Assembly: GCA_027016055.1 (NCBI GenBank)
Contig: JALWBF010000047.1
Coordinates: 1-13,085 of the forward strand
DNA length: 13,085 bases
Reading direction: 5' to 3'
Origin: Archaeoglobaceae archaeon
Lineage (GTDB): Archaea; Halobacteriota; Archaeoglobi; Archaeoglobales; Archaeoglobaceae
In this document: positions 1 to 7,153 of the stretch, piece by piece
How positions within the stretch are numbered: the stretch's first letter is position 1
Layout: each line of letters opens with the position of its first letter
Notes under the pieces: model-generated
The model's input: the letters and a program-made list of their open reading frames with translations, nothing else
Told to the model about the DNA's origin: nothing
Database searches by the model: none
Program-made: the position numbers and the translations under genes

Positions 1-1052
1 TGTATAACGTTGTTAGAGAATAGATCGCGATACTCCTTTGGCAGGGCTGGCTGAGGTTCCGCCTGTCTTATCGCATCGTGGTTTCCCACCGAAAGTATTA
101 TCTTGATATCCTTCGGAATCTTATCCAACTGCTCAGCGGCAAATTCATACTGCTCGCGGATGTCCAAGATGGCTAAATCCTTCTCCTGATCCGGATACAC
201 TCCAACACCGTCGACTATATCTCCGGCAACGATCACGTATCTTACCTTCTCAGCCAATTCTGCAACCTTCCCGTCTCCAATTTCCCCGTTCAGCCAATCT
301 ATAAACATATCCCATTCCTTCTGAAGGAATTCCTTGCTTCCGAAGTGCGTGTCGGATATGAAAACGACTCCGAAGTCGAACTTGGCTCTGTCCTTCATCG
401 GAACATCCGGAAATATTATCCTGTCCGCTACCAAGCTTTTTCCCCTTACCGTTCCGATAACTCCGATCACCTCATCCCCCAAAAGCTCTAGAGCCTGATC
501 CTTAAGCTTATCCGTGGCTATAACGTTCACTATGCCCGTCTTATCCTCAAGCTCAATTATTGCCGAGTTGTTTTGGGTTTCCCTGACGGAATTGACGATT
601 CCCACAACCTCAACCTGCTCCCCGTTAAGCCTTTGCAAGGCTGAAATCGGGATGGGTCTTATCCTTTTCCTCAAAATCTTGGACAGCTTCTCGAACCTTG
701 AGTTGAAGTAAGCTACGAAGTCCTCTATACTCCCCTCGCACGAAGATCTTCCGGTTATATCCCTTATCTTAATCCCTTCGCTGTGCTTGTAATTTTCCTC
801 GGCTTTAGTTTCGGATTTCTGTTCTCTAACTTTGGCTTTTTTTTCAAACTCCTTGATCGTGTCAAGAACGTAAAGTATATCATCAGGAGTAATTATAAAA
901 CTGTTAACAAGTTTGCAGATGTGCGAGATTACGAAATCGATGTTCTGAGGATTTACGTTCTTTTTGAGAACTTCTATGGCTGAGGGATGAATGTTATAAC
1001 CGTGCATAGCAAATTTGGCAACGATGAGCTTGTTGTCGATTCCTTTGTGCAT
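1..1052 (-). CDS. polB: DNA polymerase D small subunit DP1 (3'-5' exonuclease), partial
   Basis: Small (proofreading) subunit of the archaeal family D replicative polymerase; it pairs with the large subunit DP2 and belongs to the Mre11-like calcineurin phosphoesterase superfamily. Reading in from the ATG at 1052, about 350 codons are present and the C-terminus is lost past the left edge (full-length DP1 is usually near 500 residues or longer). The N-terminal ~80 residues resemble the DP1 helical domain. A charged linker follows, then an OB-fold near residues 140-190 (EVVGIVNSVRE), then the phosphoesterase core with its metal-binding motifs in order: SDTHFGS (near 232), GDIVDG (near 278) and VGNHDA (near 322). 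The start is the first possible one, because an in-frame TGA lies two codons upstream. DP2 is not in this window, as is common because the two genes are often separate. Family assignment is secure. Confidence 0.93.
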   Translation of the reverse strand, partial: MHKGIDNKLIVAKFAMHGYNIHPSAIEVLKKNVNPQNIDFVISHICKLVNSFIITPDDILYVLDTIKEFEKKAKVREQKSETKAEENYKHSEGIKIRDITGRSSCEGSIEDFVAYFNSRFEKLSKILRKRIRPIPISALQRLNGEQVEVVGIVNSVRETQNNSAIIELEDKTGIVNVIATDKLKDQALELLGDEVIGVIGTVRGKSLVADRIIFPDVPMKDRAKFDFGVVFISDTHFGSKEFLQKEWDMFIDWLNGEIGDGKVAELAEKVRYVIVAGDIVDGVGVYPDQEKDLAILDIREQYEFAAEQLDKIPKDIKIILSVGNHDAIRQAEPQPALPKEYRDLFSNNVI

Positions 1053-1104
1053 ATATCATACATCCGCTCGGTAACCTTAACGCTTTCGGTTAGCTCACTA
1101 TCAT

Positions 1105-1120
1105 AAAAAATATAAATATT
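1105..1120 (-). promoter_or_regulatory. Probable TATA box for the DP1 gene
   Basis: On the minus strand this AT-only stretch reads AATATTTATATTTTTT. Transcription starting about 25 bases downstream would give a leader of roughly 35 bases before the ATG at 1052. No strong Shine-Dalgarno sequence is visible in that leader. Confidence 0.45.
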
Positions 1121-1191
1121 GTTTTATTTAAAATATTAAATTTACAAATTTAATAGATTTGGTATGATGCAACACGTTTATAGGACAAACG

Positions 1192-1199
1192 TTTAAATT
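1192..1199 (+). promoter_or_regulatory. TATA box for the signal peptidase gene
   Basis: TTTAAATT is centred about 25 bases before the ATG at 1221, so the transcript probably begins at or next to that ATG (leaderless). This spacing is the main reason for preferring ATG 1221 over the in-frame GTG at 1206, which would lie upstream of the predicted transcription start. Confidence 0.55.
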
Positions 1200-1220
1200 A
1201 CATCGGTGTTAGCTTCTTGC

Positions 1221-1778
1221 ATGGACGTCGATTTTAAGGCTATAGCGAAGGATGTAATCACGACACTGCTTACCGTAGCGGTAATAATCGGAGTGGGCAT
1301 TGCTTTAACCGGAACTTGGCCTTTCATGGTTGCAGTGCAATCGGGAAGCATGGAGCCGCATCTTCACATAGGCGATGTAGTGATACTCGTAAGTCCAAGC
1401 AGGACGAAGATAGTAACATGGGTTGAAGGGAAGCAAAAGGGCTACAAGATGTTCGGAGACTACGGCGACGTAATAGTATACTATCCGAACGGCGACAAAA
1501 GATTGACGCCCATAATTCATCGAGTCATAGCATGGGTGAATAAGGGGGACAGAATCCCGATTTTGGATCACAAAACGGGCAAACTCATACTATCTAACGT
1601 TGTTGCAAAAAGCTCAGGGTATATAACTCAAGGAGACCACAACCCCGTCCCGGATCAGCTCGCTGAGTTACCTAACGGGGAGAAGATTCAGCCCGTAAAG
1701 GATTCTTGGATAATCGGAGTTGCAAAGTTCAGGATACCGTTCGTAGGATACTTCAGACTCATACTGCAGAAGATCTAA
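1221..1778 (+). CDS. Archaeal signal peptidase I
   Basis: Membrane-bound serine protease (S26B family, Sec11-like) that removes signal peptides from exported proteins on the outer face of the membrane. The 185-residue product has one N-terminal membrane helix (about residues 12-32). The catalytic motif SGSMEP follows, with Ser43 as nucleophile, then HIGDVV, GDVIVYY (83-88), the IIHRVI box with His100, and the QGDHNPVPD box with Asp139. This is the archaeal/ER type Ser-His-Asp layout rather than the bacterial Ser-Lys dyad. An in-frame GTG at 1206 would add five residues, but the TATA position argues for ATG 1221. The gene converges on hisB and the two stop codons overlap (TAA 1776-1778 against TAG on the other strand at 1775-1777). 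Nothing unusual in the active site. Confidence 0.92.
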   Translation: MDVDFKAIAKDVITTLLTVAVIIGVGIALTGTWPFMVAVQSGSMEPHLHIGDVVILVSPSRTKIVTWVEGKQKGYKMFGDYGDVIVYYPNGDKRLTPIIHRVIAWVNKGDRIPILDHKTGKLILSNVVAKSSGYITQGDHNPVPDQLAELPNGEKIQPVKDSWIIGVAKFRIPFVGYFRLILQKI

Positions 1779-2350
1779 TCGAGCACGCCCTTTACACTCC
1801 TTATCCCCTTGCCCGAAATCCTTACAGCTTTGCCGAACGCTATCCCGAAGGCTTTGAAGCAGGCTTCCATCATGTGGTGAGAGTTGAAGCCCTTAACGGA
1901 TAAATAAACGTTCATTCCAGCCTTTTTGCATAGGGTATCGAAGAAGTGCACGAAGTTCTCGAATTTAATCCCCGAATCGTCGATTTTTCCGTCTAAATTG
2001 AAGTATCCCCTCCCGCTTATATCAACTGCACATATTGCGAGCGCGTCGTCCATCGGAACTATCGCATCCCCGAACCTCGCTATTCCGACTTTATCACCCA
2101 AAGCCCTTCTAATAGCTATGCCTATAGCGATCGCGACATCCTCAATCGTGTGGTGTTCGTCAACGTCCAAATCTCCCTTAGCTTCGATCTCAAGCCTTAC
2201 ATCCGAATACTTTGCGAAGCTCTTTAGCATGTGATCGAAGAACGGGATGCCCGTGCCGATCTTTGCACCGGAATCATCCAAATCGATGAGAACGGTAACG
2301 TCCACCTCCTCAGTTTTCCTTCTAACTATGGCTTTTCTTTTTACCAGCAT
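1775..2350 (-). CDS. hisB: Imidazoleglycerol-phosphate dehydratase
   Basis: Sixth step of histidine biosynthesis: dehydrates imidazole glycerol phosphate to imidazole acetol phosphate in the cytoplasm. The 191-residue monofunctional enzyme shows all Mn-binding signatures: FFDHML (His40), DEHHTIED (residues 64-71) and SHHMMEACFKAF (157-168), plus SGRGYF. It lacks the histidinol-phosphatase domain found in E. coli HisB. The ATG at 2350 is chosen because a strong GGAGGAGG-type ribosome binding site (about 2355-2363) stands just before it. A longer reading to 2383 would add an implausible Trp-rich leader inside hisA. It starts one base after the hisA stop codon, so the two are translationally coupled in one operon with Trm10. 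Confidence 0.96.
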   Translation of the reverse strand: MLVKRKAIVRRKTEEVDVTVLIDLDDSGAKIGTGIPFFDHMLKSFAKYSDVRLEIEAKGDLDVDEHHTIEDVAIAIGIAIRRALGDKVGIARFGDAIVPMDDALAICAVDISGRGYFNLDGKIDDSGIKFENFVHFFDTLCKKAGMNVYLSVKGFNSHHMMEACFKAFGIAFGKAVRISGKGIRSVKGVLD

Positions 2351-2351
2351 C

Positions 2352-3068
2352 TTAATCCTCCTCCAGATCCAAAATATCCTCAAGCTTAAGCCTTCCCAAA
2401 TATAGTGCAGAGCCTATTACGACTCCTACTGCTCCGGCTTCCTTAACCTTTGCAACATCATCCCTCGTAGCAATCCCCCCGGCAACGTAAACCGACAGAT
2501 CGGTTTTCTCGACCAAATCCTTTATCTTCTCAAGAACTATTCCGGATACGAGCCCTTCAACATCGACGTTTGTATATAAAAGCGAAACTTCGCAATCTTC
2601 GTATAGCTTCGCGATCTGAAGTGGAGTAAATTCCGTCGGCTTCTTCCAGCCTTCAACTACGACCCTATCCTTCCTCGCATCCACGGCTATCATAACCCTC
2701 TTAGGATACTCCTCAGCCAAACCCTTTACATCTTCAACGTTCCTTATCGCAATCGTTCCGAGGATAACCCTATCTATTCCTTCATCGAGCAACCGCTTTG
2801 CGGTTTCTACGCTCCTAATACCTCCTCCAACCTGCATCTCCGCTTTTATTCTTCTTCTGATTTCCAATATCACATCTTCGTGCCTCAACCTTCCCTTAAA
2901 AGCTCCGTCCAAATCTATCACGTGCAAAACTCTCGCACCCTTTTCAATCCACATCTCAGCTACTTTAACCGGATTCCCAAGCTGAATCGTAACTTCATCT
3001 TCCCTTCCCTGTCTAAGCCTAACGACCTTACCTCCCTTTAGATCTACCGCCGGAATAACCCTAAACAT
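2352..3068 (-). CDS. hisA: Phosphoribosylformimino-5-aminoimidazole carboxamide ribotide isomerase
   Basis: Fourth step of histidine biosynthesis: an Amadori rearrangement of ProFAR to PRFAR by a (beta/alpha)8 barrel. The 238-residue length is typical. The two catalytic aspartates are visible at the expected strand ends: Asp9 in PAVDLKGG and Asp130 in IAVDARKD. Phosphate-binding segments are VGGGIRS (80-86), VAGGIATRDD (195-204) and VVIGSALY (216-223). The ATG at 3066-3068 lies inside the end of the upstream Trm10 gene (8-base overlap) and is preceded by GGGGAGGT about nine bases away, a good ribosome binding site. hisB follows with a one-base gap. No other his genes are in the window, so the pathway is split over several loci here. 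Confidence 0.96.
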   Translation of the reverse strand: MFRVIPAVDLKGGKVVRLRQGREDEVTIQLGNPVKVAEMWIEKGARVLHVIDLDGAFKGRLRHEDVILEIRRRIKAEMQVGGGIRSVETAKRLLDEGIDRVILGTIAIRNVEDVKGLAEEYPKRVMIAVDARKDRVVVEGWKKPTEFTPLQIAKLYEDCEVSLLYTNVDVEGLVSGIVLEKIKDLVEKTDLSVYVAGGIATRDDVAKVKEAGAVGVVIGSALYLGRLKLEDILDLEED

Positions 3069-4080
3069 TTACGACGAACCTCCCCTTCTTCTCATCCCAT
3101 TCCGCGTTTTTAACAATTTCCTCAAGCTTCGAATCATCGATAACCAAATAGCCCAGTTCGGAGCAGACTTCGTAGAAGTCCCTCCTTTCCAAATTCAGCC
3201 AGTCGAACTTCTCGAATTCGGATTTCCTAACAACTCTGAAGGGTTTCCCGTTTACGTCTATTCGAATTGTGTGCTTCGGCAGTTCCTTCCTAAGCCTCCA
3301 TCTCGCAACTAGTCTGCTCTGAACGCTCCTTACAGCGGATTCCACGTCCTCTCCATCAAGCACGACCCTAAGAACGATCTCGGCTATCGTGTTTATCCTG
3401 TCGGGAACTCCCACTATGTCCCCCCTAAGCAGTATCCTCATAGATCTGAACTCTATCCCTTCACTTCTAAGCATCTCTCCTATCTTCGAAGTCCAGCCGG
3501 TCTTGTTTCCGACCTTATCAACTATTCCGCCTATTATGTAGCAATCAGCCTTTTGCCCCTCAAATACCTCATCACCGAACGGATCGAGCAGTATGACGTC
3601 TTCGATCCCCTTCTCCTTTATGAATTTGGCGGTTGAAGGATAGTAAACACCGATTCCGCAGTCCAAAGCTGTAACGACGAGCCTTTCATCCCACATGTAT
3701 CTCCTTATAACTCCGAGGGTTTGCGAAATCTGAAGCAGAAGCTTCCTCTTCTCCTTCTCAATGTGCTTCTCGAAGAATGAGCAATCTACAACTATATAGG
3801 GGAAAAATTCATTCTCGGCTTCGTTCAATAGTTCATCCCTTCCGAATATCGCATCATCGCATCTTCCGACAAAAGCCTGAGCCTTAGCATCGATCCTGTT
3901 GCCATTTAAGTCGAAAGTTAATCCCTTATGTCCTCTGCAAACGTTAGCCTTACCGTTCGCTATCCAAACGGACATCATCTGAAGGACGTCATCGCTGTCG
4001 ATTATTCTGTCGATTTTCGTGGAGATAGTCTCAATTCCAAATTTCCTCAGCAGTCGAACGAAGACATCCTTAAGTCTCAC
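3061..4080 (-). CDS. trm10: Archaeal Trm10-like tRNA position-9 N1-methyltransferase
   Basis: SPOUT-class methyltransferase resembling Trm10, which methylates N1 of purine 9 in tRNA (G, A or both in archaea; which one cannot be told from the sequence). In the 339-residue product the SPOUT core spans about residues 94-245. It begins with YIVVDCSFFEKHIEKEKRKL, has the family-like IRRY (125-128), then LLDPFGDEVF (164-173), CYIIGGIVDK (180-189), TGWT and a GVPDRIN (224-230) stretch typical of archaeal members. N- and C-terminal extensions flank the core, as in other archaeal Trm10 proteins. The start is GTG at 4080, with a TATA-like element 20-25 bases upstream, so probably leaderless. It is the first gene of an operon with hisA and hisB. 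Recognition is by remembered motifs, not a search. Confidence 0.82.
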   Translation of the reverse strand: MRLKDVFVRLLRKFGIETISTKIDRIIDSDDVLQMMSVWIANGKANVCRGHKGLTFDLNGNRIDAKAQAFVGRCDDAIFGRDELLNEAENEFFPYIVVDCSFFEKHIEKEKRKLLLQISQTLGVIRRYMWDERLVVTALDCGIGVYYPSTAKFIKEKGIEDVILLDPFGDEVFEGQKADCYIIGGIVDKVGNKTGWTSKIGEMLRSEGIEFRSMRILLRGDIVGVPDRINTIAEIVLRVVLDGEDVESAVRSVQSRLVARWRLRKELPKHTIRIDVNGKPFRVVRKSEFEKFDWLNLERRDFYEVCSELGYLVIDDSKLEEIVKNAEWDEKKGRFVVNV

Positions 4081-4095
4081 GGATAAAAATCACTA

Positions 4096-4115
4096 AAATT
4101 TAAATATAATTATTT
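4096..4115. promoter_or_regulatory. Shared AT-rich promoter core between Trm10-hisAB and minD
   Basis: The 51-base gap between the two divergent genes holds one AT-only block containing the self-complementary ATTTAAAT and a second TATAATTA. On the minus strand a TATA box around 4098-4105 lies 18-25 bases before the GTG at 4080. On the plus strand one around 4103-4112 lies 20-29 bases before the ATG at 4132. Both transcripts would be leaderless or nearly so, and their TATA elements overlap or abut. Confidence 0.55.
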
Positions 4116-4131
4116 CTTAGGCAGTGTAACA

Positions 4132-4887
4132 ATGACGAGAGTTATCGCCGTTGCATCTGGCAAGGGTGGAACAGGCAAAACTGTTGTCACTGCCAATTTG
4201 GGTGTAGCTCTTGCTGAATTGGGTAAAGACGTCACTCTCATCGATATAGATCTTGCCATGGCTAACTTGGAGCTCGTTTTGGGTATGGAAGGCATGCCCA
4301 CGACTTTGCAGGATGTTTTAGCCGGAGAGGCTAAGGTTGAGGATGCTATATACACCGGACCGGGCGGTGTTAAGGTTATTCCAGCAGGCTTAGGCTTTGA
4401 TAGACTTAAATCTGCGGATCCGGATTTGATTAAGGATGTCGTAGCACGGTTAATGGATAAAACCGAGTTCGTGCTGATCGATTGTCCATCCGGCTTGAGC
4501 AAGATAACGCTCGTCGGCTTGGAATCTGCTGAGGAATTGTTGCTCGTAGTAAATCCGGACATATCCTCAGTTACAGACGCTCTGAAGACGAAGATAATTG
4601 CGGAGAAACTGAAGACTCAGCTGACCGGAATAGTCGTAAACAGGTGGACAAAGAGCGGTTTTGAAATGGACAGAAAGGAGATAGAAAAGATATTGGGTGG
4701 AGAAGTTTTAGCGGTGATCCCCGAGGATCCCGAAGTCAAGAAGTCAGTCTCCTTCGGACAGCCGGTTGTGTTAAGATCCCCAGAATGCGCCGCATCCAAG
4801 GCTATAAGGGAGCTTGCGGCGAAGATAGCAGGAATTGAGGCGAAGATTGAAGAAAAGAAGAAGGGATTTTTCAGTTTCCTTAAGTAA
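4132..4887 (+). CDS. minD: MinD/ParA-family ATPase
   Basis: Deviant Walker-A ATPase of the MinD branch (251 residues). The P-loop SGKGGTGKT has both the signature Lys11 and Lys16. The switch I region is IDIDLAMAN (Asp38, Asp40) and Walker B is VLIDCPSG (Asp117), the MinD form. NPDISSVTDALK matches the MinD switch-II/specificity region. The C-terminus (KKKGFFSFLK) is short, basic and aromatic and could be a membrane-targeting tail. Archaea carry several MinD paralogues with roles in placing membrane-associated structures; the partner here is unknown and no MinE/MinC gene is nearby. Translation probably starts leaderless at ATG 4132. A membrane protein gene follows after about 40 bases and is probably co-transcribed. 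Confidence 0.88.
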   Translation: MTRVIAVASGKGGTGKTVVTANLGVALAELGKDVTLIDIDLAMANLELVLGMEGMPTTLQDVLAGEAKVEDAIYTGPGGVKVIPAGLGFDRLKSADPDLIKDVVARLMDKTEFVLIDCPSGLSKITLVGLESAEELLLVVNPDISSVTDALKTKIIAEKLKTQLTGIVVNRWTKSGFEMDRKEIEKILGGEVLAVIPEDPEVKKSVSFGQPVVLRSPECAASKAIRELAAKIAGIEAKIEEKKKGFFSFLK

Positions 4888-4915
4888 AGATTTAAGCTGT
4901 TGTGTTTAGAATTTT

Positions 4916-4927
4916 AGGGGGGAAAGG
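4916..4927 (+). promoter_or_regulatory. Ribosome binding site deciding a TTG start
   Basis: AGGGGGGAAAGG lies 1-12 bases before the TTG at 4929. It makes TTG 4929 a better start than the in-frame GTG at 4902, which has no comparable sequence before it. Confidence 0.6.
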
Positions 4928-4928
4928 T

Positions 4929-5930
4929 TTGAACGACGAAACAAAGTGGGCTATCGCTCTCGTTGTGGCGGTCATCATCATCGTTGCGCTCACGTTTTAC
5001 TTCTTCCTACCCCTTTTGGACGGAATAGTGATGGGCATAGTTTTCTCATACGTAGCCAAGCCGATTAAAAAGAGATTGGAGAAAAAAATCGGCAGATTGC
5101 TATCTTCAGCCATCGCAACGCTCGTAATAATAGTTCCGATATTCTTTCTCATGTTCTACGGCATATTTCAGGGGATAAATCAAGCTATATATGTGCTGAC
5201 ACATCAGAAGGAGCTCGAAGCTAACATAGTTAAGGTGCTGAGGGATGCCGGAATCAGCGATGCATACATCAAAAAAATTTTGGAATACATCCCAAGCTTA
5301 ATAGCCCTTGTAAAGAGCAGATTCGAGCTTTCGGCGTTTGATGTAACTAAGAAGTTCATAATGTTTCTTATGAACTTCGTAATATCCGCGATAGTCTGCT
5401 ACTACGCATTGGTGGATGGAGAAAGATTCGTGGAGAACACTTTAAGACTTCTGCCCGAAGACCGAAGGGAAGAATTCAGCAAATTCGTGAAGGAGATAGA
5501 TGAAACTTTCTTGGGATTGTGGTTCGGGAACTTCATGGTTGCTATGATGATCGGATTTGCGAGCATACCTTTCTTCATGTTCTTCAACGTTCCCCTTACC
5601 CCCCTTCTCTCAGGATTGATGTTCTTAGCGGCATTGATTCCGATATTTGCGGAATGGATGATCATACTGCCGGTAGCTCTTTATTTAGCCACCAGGAGCG
5701 TCACGACTGCAATTTGGTTTTTAATTCTCGGAGTCATATTTTTATACATTATACCGGAAATAATAGTTCGTCCATACTTCGTAGGATACACTTCAAAGAT
5801 TCACCCCCTCGTCCTAATGCTTGCATTCATCGGAGGTGCCGTAGTTGGCGGAGTCGCCGGATTCTTTATAGCTCCGATGATCGCCGGATTGATCACAGCA
5901 GTTTACAACTACTATTTAAACCAGACGTAA
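4929..5930 (+). CDS. AI-2E/PerM family membrane transporter
   Basis: Polytopic membrane protein of the AI-2E transporter family (formerly UPF0118/PerM). Family members have been linked to export of small molecules, autoinducer-2 uptake or Na+/H+ exchange, so the substrate cannot be inferred. The 333-residue product shows the usual pattern. It has N-terminal helices (about 6-42), a helix near 60-80, then a long soluble segment (about 80-135). Next come a helix ending YYALVDGERF, a second amphipathic stretch (LLPEDRREEF, then IDETFLGLWFGN), and a C-terminal bundle of four to five helices. That bundle includes the family-like ALIPIFAEWMIILPVALYL and YIIPEIIVRPYFVG, and ends with GGVAGFFIAPMIAGL. 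The start is TTG 4929, based on a strong ribosome binding site; GTG 4902 would add nine residues. It follows minD and converges with the UPF0146 gene, overlapping it by 19 bases. Confidence 0.85.
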   Translation: MNDETKWAIALVVAVIIIVALTFYFFLPLLDGIVMGIVFSYVAKPIKKRLEKKIGRLLSSAIATLVIIVPIFFLMFYGIFQGINQAIYVLTHQKELEANIVKVLRDAGISDAYIKKILEYIPSLIALVKSRFELSAFDVTKKFIMFLMNFVISAIVCYYALVDGERFVENTLRLLPEDRREEFSKFVKEIDETFLGLWFGNFMVAMMIGFASIPFFMFFNVPLTPLLSGLMFLAALIPIFAEWMIILPVALYLATRSVTTAIWFLILGVIFLYIIPEIIVRPYFVGYTSKIHPLVLMLAFIGGAVVGGVAGFFIAPMIAGLITAVYNYYLNQT

Positions 5931-6298
5931 AATCTTTCACCTTTGTAGTTTACCAGCTTGCCATCAATTGCGAATTCGTTACCGAATGGTCGAATTAGGC
6001 AATCCGCTTTCACCGCTTTAGCTACGGATACTATGTATGGATAGAGCTCAAGCGGAGGTCTGATGGAATAGATCAGGCTTGCCCCTTCGTATATCTCAAG
6101 ATTCGGATCCATTATGTCATCGACATGGAATTCCACACCATCCGGCAAATCACTTATCGCTCTAAAATCGGTTGCGACTATTTTGAACCCCATATCTGAC
6201 AGCTTCTTAGCGACGCAGTGGTAATTACCGATTCCGACTTCGACGAGTTTTCCTTCGTATCTCTTGGCTATGAATTCCACGATGACGTCGCAAAGCAT
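5912..6298 (-). CDS. UPF0146 family protein (Rossmann-like, archaeal)
   Basis: Small archaeal protein of 128 residues assigned to UPF0146, a family of unknown function. The N-terminal half looks like the start of a SAM-dependent methyltransferase fold: LVEVGIGNY (residues 18-26) as a glycine-rich loop, followed by the acidic strand end KIVATDFR (39-46) and VEFHVDDIMDP (55-65). It then has SIRPPLELYPYI, a conserved-looking Arg-Pro-Pro segment. The protein is too short for a full methyltransferase and no catalytic motif is apparent, so enzymatic activity is unproven. The last 19 bases overlap the convergent transporter gene. The ATG at 6298 is followed by a divergent acetyltransferase gene 42 bases away. 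Confidence 0.78.
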   Translation of the reverse strand: MLCDVIVEFIAKRYEGKLVEVGIGNYHCVAKKLSDMGFKIVATDFRAISDLPDGVEFHVDDIMDPNLEIYEGASLIYSIRPPLELYPYIVSVAKAVKADCLIRPFGNEFAIDGKLVNYKGERFYVWFK

Positions 6299-6304
6299 AA
6301 TGAC

Positions 6305-6312
6305 TTAAATAA
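6305..6312 (+). promoter_or_regulatory. Possible TATA box for the GNAT acetyltransferase
   Basis: TTAAATAA in the short divergent gap places predicted transcription initiation near 6333-6336, a few bases before the candidate GTG starts at 6341 and 6344. This is a weak call. Confidence 0.35.
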
Positions 6313-6340
6313 TCGAAGTCAAATACGTTTTGTGTTATCG

Positions 6341-6778
6341 GTGGTGATTAGGGATTACGAGGCTAAGGACTTCAAGGACATAGTTGCGATTGATGCAGAA
6401 GCCTTCGGAGATAGAAACCCCGTCTACGATGCATACATTTACGTAACATTCGGGAGCGATCTGATAGTAGCCGATCTGGGCGGAACGGTTGTGGGATACA
6501 TAGCGCTGGTAGATTACGGCAGGGAGGCTAAGATAATATCTTTTGCCGTAAAAAGGGAGTTTAGGGGGAAGGGGATAGGAAATAAACTGCTCAAGGCGGC
6601 AATAGAAAGATGCAAACAGAGGGGAAAGGAAAGGATACTTCTAGAGGTCAGGGTTTCAAACGTTATCGCTCAAAGATTGTATAAAAAAAATGGATTTAAG
6701 ATCATCGATGTCATCCCAAACTACTACAACGATGGGGAAGATGCCTATCTAATGGCTTTAGACCTCAAGGAGCAATAG
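6341..6778 (+). CDS. GNAT-family N-acetyltransferase (RimI-like)
   Basis: Acetyl-CoA-dependent N-acetyltransferase of about 145 residues. It starts IRDYEAKDF, as usual for RimI-like GNATs. The acetyl-CoA pyrophosphate-binding motif A is clear: ISFAVKREFRGKGIGNKLL, with R/Q-x-x-G-x-G/A as RGKGIG at residues 75-80. It is followed by LLEVRVSN and the motif B region AQRLYKKNGFKIIDV. In archaea RimI-like enzymes acetylate protein N-termini, but small-molecule substrates are equally possible. The start is uncertain: GTG 6341 or GTG 6344 fits the family start, and GTG 6332 would add three residues. Readings extending further back run into the divergent UPF0146 gene. The 3' end overlaps the convergent UPF0058 gene by 14 bases. 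Confidence 0.85.
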   Translation: MVIRDYEAKDFKDIVAIDAEAFGDRNPVYDAYIYVTFGSDLIVADLGGTVVGYIALVDYGREAKIISFAVKREFRGKGIGNKLLKAAIERCKQRGKERILLEVRVSNVIAQRLYKKNGFKIIDVIPNYYNDGEDAYLMALDLKEQ

Positions 6779-7031
6779 ACTCAAGCAGTTCCTGAATCTT
6801 CGGATTCTTCAAAATATCTTCCGGTGGATTCTCCTTAAATATCTCCGAAATGCCTTTACACAACAGCATTATTGCTTTTTTATGATCCGCTTTGCTTTTA
6901 TGTATATGCACAGGCTGCACGCCAAGCTCGTCATACTGCTTGAAGTGTCCATTTGCAATGCCAGCATCCTCGAATAATCTCTTTACGTGAAATAACGCCA
7001 GATGCAAAAGCACGATCTCCTCCTTGTGCAT
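6765..7031 (-). CDS. UPF0058 family protein
   Basis: Small archaeal protein (88 residues) of family UPF0058, function unknown. It begins MHKEEIVLLHLALFHVKR, matching the family's His-rich N-terminal helix. It carries the family signature VQPVHIHKSKADHKKAI near residues 42-58, with four His in a short span that could bind metal; that is an inference. No membrane segment or enzyme motif is visible. The ATG at 7031 is preferred over GTG 7040 because GGGTGAT (7036-7042), an excellent ribosome binding site, stands five bases before the ATG and would otherwise lie within the coding region. A TATA-like element lies about 45 bases upstream. Confidence 0.85.
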   Translation of the reverse strand: MHKEEIVLLHLALFHVKRLFEDAGIANGHFKQYDELGVQPVHIHKSKADHKKAIMLLCKGISEIFKENPPEDILKNPKIQELLESIAP

Positions 7032-7076
7032 GTCTATCACCCGTATGCAGTTAGTCTGTCAACGAATCACTAAAAA

Positions 7077-7084
7077 AATTTATT
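7077..7084 (-). promoter_or_regulatory. Possible TATA box for the UPF0058 gene
   Basis: On the minus strand AATAAATT precedes a T-tract. Initiation about 25 bases on (near 7054) would give a leader of about 23 bases carrying the GGGTGAT ribosome binding site. Confidence 0.4.
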
Positions 7085-7153
7085 GCTTGAAAAATTTGAT
7101 CACATACAATGTCATACATACGCATTAATATAATAATCAGTTTAAGATTACTA

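Noticed and set aside
1206..1220. GTG 1206 as the signal peptidase start
   Set aside because: It lies only a few bases after the TATA box, upstream of where transcription should begin; ATG 1221 fits a leaderless transcript.
4110..4562. 150-codon minus-strand frame
   Set aside because: Antisense to minD, low-complexity Ser/Thr/Pro composition; the minD motifs on the other strand are unmistakable.
4132..4887. CooC-type nickel-insertion ATPase for the CO dehydrogenase
   Set aside because: The P-loop is similar, but Walker B is the MinD form DCPSG, there is no Cys-x-Cys motif, and the gene is 6 kb away in another operon.
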